From contig JAGTXO010000007.1 in the NCBI GenBank assembly GCA_019448385.1, positions 1,302,001 to 1,366,000 of the forward strand: DNA of 64,000 nt, given 5' to 3'. The DNA is from Diacronema lutheri (Eukaryota > Haptophyta > Pavlovophyceae > Pavlovales > Pavlovaceae). The notes under the pieces were generated by a model that did not search any database, was not told the origin of the DNA, and saw only the letters and a list, made by a program, of their open reading frames with translations. Of this stretch, positions 28,135 to 38,183 are shown in pieces (within the stretch, counting starts at the first letter, position 1; each line of letters begins with the position of its first letter). The position numbers and the translations under genes are program-made.

Positions 28135-29690
28135 TCAGTGGAACGTGTTTCGGCTCGTCCACTTGCAGCCGTTTGACGAGGGCGTCTTGAAGTCGTACTG
28201 GTGCAGCCACAGGTTGGCGCCGTACTTGGTGCCCGAGACGGGCGGCAGCGCCTCGTGGTGCGTCATCGGCTCGATGCGCTCGAGCTGCGCGTCGAGGACG
28301 CTCGGCCAGAGCACCGCCTTGCCGCGCTTGGGCTGCACGGCGATGCCCAGGTCGGTGAAGCTCGTGCCGCCGCCCTGCTGCACGTCGTTGAGATATATGT
28401 AAAAAGTCAAGAGCCGCACGCCTTGCGGCGTCCACGGCGCCGAGTTTTGATCGTGGTGGCTCCTGCGCGCCGAGGGTGCGCGCGCGAGGGCGAGAGCGCT
28501 GAGAGCCGCGCGAGGGGAGACGCCGCGCCATCCGCGCGAAAGGCGAAAGGCGAAGGGCGAGCGGCGAGCCACGCGGCCCGCAGGCGCACGCGGCGCGCGC
28601 GCGCGCCTGTAGAACTGGCCGGGCTCGTAGCGCAGGATTTGAAAGTACTCCATGTTGCGCGAGGGCACGCCCGTCACATTCGCGACGCGCTCCGTCACGC
28701 GCCGCACCGCCTCGTCGCGCAGGCACTCGCCCGTCGAGCACCAGAACTGGTTGGACGTGCGGACGGGCGACACCTGGTCGCCGGCGAGAGAGCGTACGAG
28801 GGAGTCGTTGGCAACGGCGATGAGGGCGGCCGCCTCGTCCTCGGAGACGAAGTCGTCGAACTCGACTACCCACGGCTCCCGGTGCAGCACCCGTGGCGAG
28901 AAGGCGGCAAAGTCGGCAAGGGCGCGCTCAAACAGAGCGTCGAGGCCGCCCGGCTCGCGGCGGATCGCGCGGCTCGACTCGACGCGCTCGCACGCGCGGC
29001 GCTGCGCCTCGCACGAGCGGCAGCTGACGGGGCAGCTCGACGTCATGTACGCCGCGTTCTTGCCGCACTCGCCCGCCGCCGCCCAACTCGCGCAGTCGGC
29101 GTGCTCGTCCTTGCACTCGGCATCGGCGGCGTCGAGCAGGTTGGCGTGCGACGCGACGGCCTCGGGCAGAGGCGGCAGCGGCGGTGCGCGCGCCGTCGAC
29201 GCGCACGTGCCGCACGAGTGCGCGCACGTGATCATCATGAAGCGGCCTATCGGCGAGCGCGCGCGCGGCGCGCGGCATGCAGCGTCGGTGGGCGTGGGCG
29301 CGGCGTGGCGCGGCGCGGCGCGGCGCGGCGCGCGTGGTGCGGCGCGGCATGCGGGGTGCGCGCACTGTTCGCAATGCACTCGCCCTTCTGCTTCCAAGCA
29401 GCGCAGTGGTCGGAGTGGTCGACGCACGGCGTGTTGTACGCCTTGCTCGCCACCATGTCCTCTGTTGCGTTGCCGCCCGACGCGTGCGATGTGAGCGTCG
29501 GGTGGCGCGGCGGCGGCGGCATCGATGGCGGCGCGCCACGGAGCGAGAGGTCGCCGAGGAGGGCGGAGACGAGGGAGTGGAGGCGAGGAAGCGGGACCGC
29601 CTGCGAGATGGCGACGGCGACGACGACCGCACCGATGACGCCGCCGGTCGACCAGGAGCGGCGCGTCGGCTTCGGGCTGGCCTTGGACAT
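28135..29690 (-). CDS. Prolyl 4-hydroxylase with two ShKT domains (type II membrane)
   Basis: Exons 29690-29366, 29246-28607 and 28462-28135 join in frame to 430 residues. The enzyme would hydroxylate peptidyl proline using 2-oxoglutarate, O2 and Fe(II) in the ER/Golgi lumen. A membrane anchor (about 16-36) is followed by two Cys-rich ShKT domains: the first from CVDHSDHCAAWKQKGEC across the first intron to TCAHSCGTC, the second CKDEHADCASWAAAGEC to CPVSCRSC. The dioxygenase domain follows: PWVVEFDDFVSEDEAAAL, NMEYFQILRYEPGQFY, the iron HxD in HHDQN, FYIYLNDVQQGGGTSF, and the distal His in ANLWLHQYDF. Intron 1 is GT-AG; intron 2 needs a GC donor (AG|GCGCGC) to give FYRSHHDQN. ShKT-P4H fusions are known in algae and plants. 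Sulfatase Ser-Pro-rich linkers are the sort of substrate expected. Confidence 0.9.
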
Positions 29691-29881
29691 ATTGCTTGTG
29701 GGCGACCTACGGTAGATCCGACCTGGTAGGTCCGTCCACTCTCCTTCGGCGCTTCTTTTGGCGCAGGGAAACGGCCAACGGCCAAAGTGCACCCGTCGTC
29801 CAATGGCCGCCGAATGGAGGGGAAGGAAAATGCGCGTCGCGCGCACGTCGCGCGCACGTCGCGGCGTGCGACGCCTCACGC

Positions 29882-32410
29882 CTAGCCCAACCCCCGCTTG
29901 TTGTACTTCAGCATCACAGCTCCGCCGATGTCGTCGCTGAGCACACAGGTTTGCTGACTCGTGAACGGGAACATGCTCTCCATCAGCGAGAACACCCGCT
30001 CGCATGAGGCCGAGTTGCACGACAGCGCGAAGACAATGCGCGCAGCACGCGCCCAGCTCGGCAGAATTCGAACACGAAAGCGCCAAAATTCGAGAACAGC
30101 TTTGGTGAAATCATCCACGCTCTTGCGGTCGATGCGCACATCCTTGGCCTCCGCGAGGTACCTGGGCAGCTCTGCGCACATCGGCTCAAGCAGGTCGTCG
30201 GCGCATGCGAGCGGTGAGATTTGGAAGAGCTTCCGCACCCATTCGGCATTGATGCGCTTCTCACAGGCAAACGTGGGGTTGAACGCCCGGACGAGATCGA
30301 AGAACTCGAGCTCGGGCGCGCAATTCAAGGGCGCCGAGCACTTGCCGGTGAGCCGGTCCTCGAGGTACTTGAAGCCGCTCGCCAAGCCGGCGACGACGTC
30401 CTTGTGCGACTTTGAGTGCGTCACAGCGAGGAGGCGGCGGAGCTCGACCTCCTCTAGCTCCTCGGTGCACTCGTCCGTGTGCTCGACCTTCCACGCCGGC
30501 GCGACCGTGCCCGGGTTGATCGTTGAAGCCACATCCGCAGGCCCCGACACAATCTTGGCGTCGCGGAAGCCACCGCGCGTCGGGAAGTTCGTGCGCAGCT
30601 TGAGGCCCGGGACGAGGCGGATGGTGGAGCGGAGGACGGCGTCGACGTTCCGCAGGACGCCGGGCTGCGAGAGCGTGCGGCCGAGCGAGCGCAGCGCGTC
30701 GATGCGATCGTACGCGAGCAGTAGCTCGAGTCGGTCGCCGTCGAGCTCGTGAGTCGTTTGGACCAGAATCCTCATGTCCAGCACGGCGGCGAGCTCGAGC
30801 CGTAGCGCGTCTTTGCGCTCCGAGTAAACCTGAAGCATCTCGTGCGCACTCGCCCTATTGATGCCGTCATCGATGAGCTTGCGGAAAAACTCATCGAGCT
30901 TCTCGAAATGCCGCGCGATCTGCATCGCGATCTCCGCCTTGCTCCACCAGTGCACTGCCGAGAACCGGGCCGGTGGCTCGCCGATCAAGTCCTTCCACAA
31001 GACGCGCGCCGCGCTGGGGCTGCAGACGAGGTTGATGAAGGGCAACATGAAGCTGCTGAGCGTCGGGAGGTCAAAGTGCTCGCCGATGTGGTTGAGCGTG
31101 TGCGACACGCACGGGATGTCGACCGAGCAGCTGAACGTGCCGACAAGGTTGCGCACGGCCACACCGTTGCTCGGTGCCGAGGCGCGCACGACGCCGACCA
31201 CGCGAGTAATGTCGAGGCACAGCCGCGAGAGAAGGAGCTGCGTGAGCACGCGAGCAGTGCCCGCGCCGTCGAGGTGCTTTGCCGTCGTGAGAAAGAAGAG
31301 CGCGAGTCGAGAGACAATCTGAAAGTCTTTGGAGCAGTAGCGTGCGGTCGCGTTGACGGCCTCGCCGGGGCGCGTCGTGCCATCAAAAGAGATGCAGATG
31401 TGCTCGCCGGAAAGGTCGGCCTTCAGGCGCTCCATCTCCCGCTCCAACACCTCGGGGATGTACGGGCGCAGGCTCGAGCTCGAGCCGAGACTGACGCCAT
31501 TGCCCTCGAGGAGCGCGCGGAGGCCGTCGATCTTGGAGATCTCGAGCCCGCTGCCCATGAACGCTTCCACTGTGCGGAAGCGGACGAGCTGCACGTCAGC
31601 CGGCACCGACAAGTCCTCGAAGGTGAAGACTTTGGCCGCGTCGTCCTCCTTGCCACGCTTGGCCCACTTCTCCAGGTTGGCCTTGTGCTTGTCCGTCTTG
31701 AGGTGCTGCGCCACCTGCGAGGCGCCGTTCGCGAGGGGCGTAGCGCAGCACTCGCAGTGGAGCGCCCCGGCAAGCACGCTGAGCGCGTGACCCGGATTCG
31801 ACTTGACGCGCTCCAAGGGGTCGATGCGCGTGACCTTGCCCTTGGACGCGCCCGTGAACGCGCGCGCTTTGCGCGGGCCGGGCGTCGAGGAAGGCTGCTG
31901 CTGCGGGTGCACGCGCGCGCGCTCGTGCTCGGCCAGCTTCACGCCGGCGCGCACAAAGCCCCGGCCCGTCGAGCCGCCACCGCTGCTGCCGCTGCGCGAC
32001 GCGCCGCCACCTGCCCCTCCCGCCGGCTCGGGGTCAGGTCGCGCGCGGCTCGCGCGGTCGCCGGGAAAGAAGCCGCGAATGTCACCCTGTTCCGCCGGGC
32101 GCTTCGAGGGAACGATGAGCTGCTCACGGCGCTCGAGCTGGCCCCGCGTGCGCCACGCCGTGACGCAGGTCGTGTCCTCCTTGTCGACGAGGACCTGCCC
32201 GCCTGCCCCGTGGTGGTTGTTGTCGGTCGCGCAGATGGTCCCCTCGGTCGCGAAGGCATTGTCGTACGCGCGGTCGCCCATGCGGAAGGGGCTGCGGTCG
32301 AGGGAGGACGGCGCCTCGCCGTGCTCAGTCGGAACGCTGCCATCCATCACTTGGCCTCCGTTCGCGAGCGCAGCAGCGAAGAGCTCATCGAAGTCGTCGT
32401 CGACGATCAT
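29882..32410 (-). mobile_element. Intact hAT-type transposase gene
   Basis: A single uninterrupted frame of 842 residues is present. A Ser/Gly-rich N-terminal region precedes a BED-like zinc finger (about residues 215-250: CECCATPLANGAS with the pair HLKTDKH). The middle carries a catalytic-core region with ICISFDGTTRPGEAVNATAR and CVSHTLNHIGEHF. The C-terminal hAT dimerisation segment is NSASCERVFSLMESMFPF. Codon use and base composition are visibly less GC-rich than the neighbours, as expected of a recent arrival. Terminal inverted repeats and an 8-bp target duplication were sought in about 200 bases each side and not found, so the element's limits are unknown. It could be a domesticated transposase rather than a mobile copy. 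No stop codon or frameshift disrupts it. Confidence 0.85.
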
Positions 32411-32562
32411 CGAGTCGTTCTTTGCGCGCGAACGCCGAACTGAGTGAACGCGGCTTCACACACTCGCCTTTCAGTCGGGGCGACCGGCGACGAGCCGACG
32501 ACCCTGCGCACGCCGGCAGCGGGCACGGCAGTGACGGCAAGGATTCGCGTATCTAAGGCAAC

Positions 32563-35500
32563 TCACGACACGAGCGCATTTCGTATGGCAGGCACGCCGG
32601 TTGCGAGCAGCTGTTCGATCTGCGCGCTGATCGTGCGCTCAGCCTCGCGGCGCTCGCGCTCGAGCGCCTCACGCAGCGCGCGCTGCAGCTGCGCAGCGCG
32701 CGGCCCGGCAGCCACGAGGCGATGGGATCGAAAATAGATACGACAGGGCGGACGGGCGGACGGCGAGAGGCAGCCGGGATTGGGACGGGCGGACGGCGGG
32801 AGGCAGCCGGGATTGGGACGGGCGGTGAGGGTGCTGCGGGTGTGCGCACCATTGGCGATCGCCTGCCGCGCGCTGCCTGGCTCGAGCGCGCGCGTCGCGC
32901 CGCACCTCTCGCACTGACTCCTCGTACTCGCAGATCAGCTCGGCGACGCGCGCCTTGTGACGCGCGGCCTCGTGTGCCTGTGCCACCCAGGGGGTGCAGG
33001 GGGGGGGGGGGGGGGGGTGGGGGGGGCACCCAAAGGCGGCAGGGGGTGGGACCGCAGTACGACCGACGCACGGCGCCGCGGCACGCGCAGGGCGTGCACG
33101 CGCCTTCCAACGGGAGCAGGGCGTGCGTCGGTCACACCCTCGCCCTCATCCTCACCCTCACCGTCACCCCTCACCGTCACCGTCACCCGCGCACGCACCT
33201 CAATCTCATCCGCGCGGATCTGCACAAGCTGCGTAACGCTGCCGAGCAGGCCCGCAGAAACGGCGGTGGCGTTCTGCGCGGCTTCGGACGCGCCACCCTC
33301 CGCGCCCGCGCCGCTGCTCGCGCGCAGTGCGGCATGCACGCGCGCTCGCATCGCATCGCGCCCGCCCGCCGAGGGCAGCGCGAGCGGGCCATCGGCGCCC
33401 GACGGGAAGGGCACCGTCACGTTGTCGGTGACGATTGGAGCAGCCTGCGCGGCACGCGTGTCCTCGCCGTGCCGCGCGGCGCTCACGGTCGCGGCCGCGC
33501 CCAGCTGCCTGCCCGGCGGCGCGCGCGCGCCGCCGTTCGCGCCGCCTGTCGTGCCGCCGCCGGCTGCGGGCGTGACATGCGCCCGCTTGACCTCGGCGCG
33601 GAGCACGCCGGCATTGGCGGTGACGCGCGCGAGGAGCTCGTTGGTGAACGGAGCGGCGAAGTGCTCGGACGGAGGGACGCGCGCCTCGCCCGCCAGAGCG
33701 CTCGCTTCGCGCAATGCCGCCGGCAATGCAGGCGCTGACCCATGTGGGTGCACGCTCGCCGCACCTCCAACCGGCCATGGCGGCTCGAGCGTCACAAGAT
33801 CCACGCCAGTTTCGTCACCCGCCTGCCGCGCGCGAAGCTGCGCATTCAACCCGGCGCGCTCCCACGTCCACGCCTGCGCCTCCGCCTCCGCCTCCGCCTG
33901 CGCGTGCGCGTGCGCCTGGGCGCTCTCCCACAGGGAGGCAGGCGCGGGCGGGCGAGCGGCGCCGCCCGCGCTTGGCTCGGCCGCGCGTCGGGCACATTCG
34001 AGCTGCAGCACGTGGTGTGCCTCGCCCTCGGCGCGCGGCCTCGGCGCATGCGCGGGCAGCCGCTCGGCCGCCTCGGCCGCACCGGCCGCGTCGCGCGCCG
34101 AGTCCGGCGTCCGGGGCGGTCGTGGCCTTCTCGAGACGAAGACCTCGACGTCGGGCCCGGGCAGCGCGCTCAGTGTCCACTCGCCGCCATCGCCGCCATC
34201 GCCCTGCTCGCCCGCCCGCTCGCCCGCCTCCGCGTCGGCACGCGCCGCGCGCAGCCGCGCGCGCCGCGCGCGCGCGTACGTCGCGCGGTCGCGGCGCGCG
34301 GCCGCGCGCACCGCCTCCGACGCGGCGTGCGCGCGCTCGACGCGCTCGGCGGCTCGGGCGGCGGCGCTTGGCGGCGGCGATGCGTGCGGCGCCGAGCGCG
34401 CGCGCGGCTGCGCGCCGCGCGCGTGGCCGTGCGCAGGCCGGCCCGCCGGCGCGTGCGCGCGCTCCGCGCCGGACGCCGGCCTCGGCGGGAAGCGGCGCGC
34501 GGCGAATGCGGCGGCGGCAGCGTCGCGTGGCGCGTACGCGGCAACGGGCGAGTGCCAGCCCGCGAGCAGCGCGCCCTCGTCCGCGAAGCCGAGGCCACGG
34601 CGCGCGCCGGCGGGCGCGCCGGCGCGCGTGCCCGCGCCCCTCCGGCTCGGCTTGCCCGCTGCGGGCCGAGGACGCGGCGGCGACCAGGCGGTGAGCAGCA
34701 GCTCCAACTCGCCGTCCGGGTCGGCGGTGCGCTGGCTGTGGGCGCGCGCAGCCGCCGCGGCCGCGTCCGCGTCCGCGTCGCGCGCCGCGTGCGCGGGCGC
34801 ATCGTTCGCGGCCACCCTGCGCGCCGCCTGCGCACTCAGCTCAGCGAACGCCTCGGCGGGTGCGGCGAGCGGGTCGACGGCGGGCGTGGCGGCGGGGCGC
34901 GAGGCGCGGACCGAGCCGAGCTCAAAGAGCACCCACTCGCCCAGCTCGACGCACAGCCGCGCGCGCGCGCCGACGAGCTCGCGCGCGTCCGCGACCGCGT
35001 CCGCACCTTCGCGCGCCCGCGCCGCATCCTCCTCGGCGTCGGCGAGGCGCGCGGCGGCGGCGTCGGCGACGGCGCGGAGCGCGTGCGCGGCGGCGCGCTG
35101 GGCGGTGGCACTAGGTGGCGGCGCGCCACCCAGCGCGAGCAGCGCGAGCCGCGTGCAACCGCGCAGCTCGTCGTCCGCGAGGCGCGCGCCGGCAACGTCC
35201 GCGCATCGGAGGAGCGCAAGGAAGGCCTCGACGGGCGGGCGAGCGCCGTGCGCGTCGGCGGCGGCGAGCTCGAGGCCGACGAGCTCACGCAGCGCGTGGC
35301 GTGCGTCCGCGACGCCCACGCACGCCGCGTCCGTGAGCACGCGGTGCAGCGCGAGCAGCGCGGCCGTGTGGCGCGCGCCGCCCGGCGGCGCGTCGCGCAA
35401 CGCACGCAGCGCGGGCTCGACCAGCAGCACGAGCGCGGGCGCGCGCTCATCGGCCGCGTGCTTAGCGAGGCTTCCAAGCATGCGCAGGATGTCGTCGCGC

Positions 35501-35751
35501 ATCTCACCATCGGCAACCGCGAGCGCGCGCACCGCGGCCGCGACCGCGCCGGGCAGCGCAGGCTGGAGCGCGCTGCCGTGCATCATGGCCGCGTACGAGA
35601 GCAGCCGGCAGCCCTCGCGGCACGCGGGCGCATCCGATGCAGCGAGCGCGTCGACGAGCTCGGCCACCACAGGGATCACGTCCACGCTCGCGAGCGCGTC
35701 GATTAGCTGCCGCTTCTGCGCCAGTTGCACGCTGTGATCCGCCTCGGCCAT
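32563..35751 (-). CDS. Uncharacterised ARM/HEAT-like and coiled-coil protein
   Basis: Exons 35751-33199, 32977-32906 and 32688-32563 join in phase 0 to 916 residues. Residues 1-260 look like armadillo/HEAT helices, for example AELVDALAASDAPACREG followed by CRLLSYAAMMHGSA, then EMRDDILRMLGSLAKHA. The middle (about 300-800) is Ala/Pro/Arg-rich and mostly disordered. The C-terminus is strongly helical: QLVQIRADEIE joined to AHEAARHKARVAELICEYEE, then LQRALREALERERREAER. The amphipathic pattern predicts a coiled coil. I do not recognise an orthologue; a cytoskeletal or flagellar scaffold is possible but unproven. ATG 35751 is the first in frame. Intron 1 has a C run as its polypyrimidine tract; intron 2 contains short GGGCGGACGG direct repeats. 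Confidence 0.65.
32999..33017. repeat. Poly(G) on + strand (poly-C in transcript) near an intron acceptor
   Basis: This G run on the plus strand is interrupted after 33017 by one T and then seven more G. In the minus-strand transcript it lies about 20-40 nt before the exon 2 acceptor at 32978, the expected place for a polypyrimidine tract. Confidence 0.85.
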
Positions 35752-35885
35752 CGCTACCACCTTTTGAATTGCGCGGCTCGGGAGCTCTCAGCCCTGTCGC
35801 ACTCACCAGTCACCACTCACCAGTCCTGTCACAATCCTGTGCAGCCGGCAGTCCGCACTCAGACGAGCGGCGACGGGGTGCCATC

Positions 35886-36857
35886 TCAGCGGCTGGCGGC
35901 CTCGTGTGTGCCAAGTAGCGCCGCGCCGACCGAGACCGACCGCTTGGGTGTGCCGGCGCTCCGCTCGGGCGGCGCGGGCACGGCGCGCGCGGACGGTACG
36001 ACAAGGGCCTCGCGCAGCGGGAGCAGCCCGTCGCCCGCGCTGCTCACGCGGCTGAGCGCGAGCTCGCGGCCGAGCTGCGGGAGCGACGCGGCCGATTGCG
36101 CCGACGGCCACTTGTCGCGGTGCAGCCGCGCCCACCGGCCGCCCGGCGGCTGCGCGAGCCGGAGCGCGACGACGCCCGAGGCGGAGAGCGCGATGGCCAA
36201 GAAGGCGATCACGCCCAGCATTGCGTCGCGCGGCGGCGCCTCGACCGACGCCTTACCCGCGACGAGGCCGCGTTGCGCGCCCGCCGAGCGGCGCGCGAGG
36301 TCGAGCGCGCTCGCTCCGTCGTAGTGGTGCGCGCACACGAACCAGCTCTGCGCGACGGGCGCGAGCGCGCGCTCCGCGATGAAGCGCGACGCGTTCCAGT
36401 CGTACCGCGACTCGTGCGTGCGCAGCGCCAGCTCGGCCGGCAGCGCGCGCGCGCCCGGCTGCTCGAGCAGCAGCAGCCGGTAGCGGTGCACACCACTGCC
36501 CGCGGGCGGGCGCGGCGAGAAGTAGGCCGACGCGATGGTGCCGCCCTCGACGCCAGACTCGCCATCGAGAAGCGACTGACCGGGCACGTTGAGCACCGCC
36601 CAGTGCCGCACCGCGTTGCCCGCGTGCGTGATGAAAGGCCGCGGCGCGTCCGCGTCGACGAGGAGGAGCGAGTAGAGCGCGAGCGCGGACGCAGCGGTAA
36701 AGCGGACGCGCGGCGGGCGGAGCACTTCGTCGACGGCGAGAGCCATGCCCGGCGTCACAATGAGCGGCTGTCGCTCGCCGCCATACGACACGTTGAGCAG
36801 TGCGCGAGGCGGTGGGCCGGGAAACGGCGCGTTGCCGTCCATCTCACGCGCGCCCAT
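35886..36857 (-). CDS. Membrane-anchored phosphatidylethanolamine-binding protein (PEBP) family member
   Basis: The 323-residue single-exon protein has a PEBP fold in its first about 200 residues. The ligand-pocket motif is ALYSLLLVDADAPRPFITHA, followed by VRHWAVLNVPG and the loop YFSPRPPAGSGVHRYRLLLL, with the expected order and spacing (DPDAP, HW--N-PG, GPHRY). The HRYR segment supplies the family His/Arg. After residue about 210 there is one membrane segment (MLGVIAFLAIALSASGVVAL), then a roughly 80-residue tail rich in Arg, Ser and Pro. Most PEBPs are soluble and about 185 residues; a C-terminal anchor and tail are less usual. The likely role is binding of lipid head-groups or kinases at a membrane. 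ATG 36857 is used; ATG 36842 is possible. Confidence 0.82.
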   Translation of the reverse strand: MGAREMDGNAPFPGPPPRALLNVSYGGERQPLIVTPGMALAVDEVLRPPRVRFTAASALALYSLLLVDADAPRPFITHAGNAVRHWAVLNVPGQSLLDGESGVEGGTIASAYFSPRPPAGSGVHRYRLLLLEQPGARALPAELALRTHESRYDWNASRFIAERALAPVAQSWFVCAHHYDGASALDLARRSAGAQRGLVAGKASVEAPPRDAMLGVIAFLAIALSASGVVALRLAQPPGGRWARLHRDKWPSAQSAASLPQLGRELALSRVSSAGDGLLPLREALVVPSARAVPAPPERSAGTPKRSVSVGAALLGTHEAASR

Positions 36858-37563
36858 TATTGATTTTGTTGGGCTCCGGCGCCGCGTGTGTGACGAAGCA
36901 CGACCACGAGCCTCGAGGTTCGACACGCGATGCGAGCGCCGCGCGCCTTCCCTCGCGCGGCACGCGCGGCGGAGGGCCGAGACGCACAATAGTTGGGCAA
37001 GGTGGCGCCCACAATGGTGCCAGCTAATAGCTCGTGCAAGAGCGCTCGCCGCGGCCCCTCGCGAGCGCCCCCAGCGGCGAGGCTGGGCGGCCGCGCGGGC
37101 GGCGGCGCACACACCCGGAGCGCGCGCGCGCCTCCCGTGCGCGGCGCGGCGCTGACCGCGGCACGGTGGACTAAGCGCGCGCGAAGCGCTCACGCGCCTC
37201 TCTCCGTGCACGTGCCGCCGCCGCCCGCGCGAGCAGCCACGATGCCACAGACCGCGAGGAGACGAGCGACGGCGCCGGTGCGCGCGCACGCGCCACCTCG
37301 CGCGCCGTGCCGCGCGGAGAGCCCCGCGCCCCGTGCGCTTGCATCGCTGATGACTTCACATGTTGTTACACACTAGCCGAGAGGCCCTCACGCCTCGTTG
37401 ACATCCTTTCCATGGCACTGAGATGCGGCCGCGCTGCGCGGCGCGCGTGGCCGGCGCGGCGCGGCGCGGGCGGAGCGGCGTCTGCTGTCGCGCGCGCGGC
37501 GTCGCTTCCCGATCCGCGCCAACCCGGAATTGAATTGTGCGCGCGCACCGCCGCTTCCCCCCA
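36858..37563. promoter_or_regulatory. Divergent intergenic region, about 700 bases, no gene seen
   Basis: Nothing coding or structural-RNA-like stands out here. Sequence immediately upstream of the PEBP gene is AT-richer (TTATTGATTTTGTTGGG, about 36857-36873). A second AT-rich patch is at about 37352-37375. These are plausible promoter elements for the two outward-facing genes. Confidence 0.4.
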
Positions 37564-38136
37564 ATGCCGCGTGCTGCCCCGCTGTGCCGCGCCGCCACCG
37601 CGCGCTCGCAGGCCGCCGCGCGGCTCGTGCTCGGCGCGGCGCTCGCGCTGCTGCTGCTGCGGCCGGCGGCGTGCGGCGCGGCCGCGGCTGTGCGCGCGCA
37701 GTCGCTGTCTCGGCATTCTGCGCTGTGCCGAGTGCGCGGCGGCTCCGACCTGCTGCAGCCCACTGTGCCATCCGACCGCAGCTACGATGCCGCCATGCTG
37801 GGCAGGCTGCACGTCTTGTGGTTCCCAGCGCGCCGTGCCGCGCTCAAGGGGCTGCTCGTCGCCGCGCTCGTCGCGCGCCGCCTGCGCGCCGCGCGGCCGC
37901 CCGCGGGGCCGCTCGCCGACAGCGGCGCAGCGTGGCTGGGCGCGCGCCTGTTCTGCGCGCTCGTCGCCGGGCTGCTCGCGCGCGCCGTCGATTGGAAGCT
38001 GCTCGGCGCGCTCGCGCTCGCCGCGCAGCCGCTCGCGCGCGCGCTCGACGGCGCGAGCGGCGCCGGCGGTGGTGCTCTTGACATGACATGCTGGCCGGGT
38101 GGCCTGCTGCCAGAGCTGTGCGACCGCGTTTTCTGA
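37564..38136 (+). CDS. Hypothetical secreted or membrane protein with N-terminal signal
   Basis: The frame encodes 190 residues from ATG 37564. The N-terminus has a basic stretch, a strong hydrophobic core (LVLGAALALLLLRPAACGAA) and a plausible signal cleavage, followed by SRHSALCRVRGGSD. That is possibly a bipartite organelle leader, though no clear Phe follows the cleavage point. The mature part contains two or three weak hydrophobic segments (ALKGLLVAALVA, ARLFCALVAGLLARAV, KLLGALALAAQPLA) and ends near Cys-Trp-Pro-Gly. I do not recognise the family. It ends 47 bp before the convergent PP2A gene. The reading frame is Ala-rich, so a chance frame cannot be excluded. Confidence 0.5.
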   Translation: MPRAAPLCRAATARSQAAARLVLGAALALLLLRPAACGAAAAVRAQSLSRHSALCRVRGGSDLLQPTVPSDRSYDAAMLGRLHVLWFPARRAALKGLLVAALVARRLRAARPPAGPLADSGAAWLGARLFCALVAGLLARAVDWKLLGALALAAQPLARALDGASGAGGGALDMTCWPGGLLPELCDRVF

Positions 38137-38183
38137 CACTGGTCCAAAAAATGATCACAGGCAGAGTGGGGGCGGGGGGCCTG

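Noticed and set aside
29760-32520. Terminal inverted repeats of the hAT element starting CAGGG
   Set aside because: GCGCAGGG occurs on the left (about 29761) and its complement near 32501, but the following bases and the 8-bp flanks do not match.
33740-35706. Plus-strand 654-residue frame antisense to the ARM/coiled-coil gene
   Set aside because: Arg-rich without features, whereas the minus frame has helical periodicity and consistent splice junctions.
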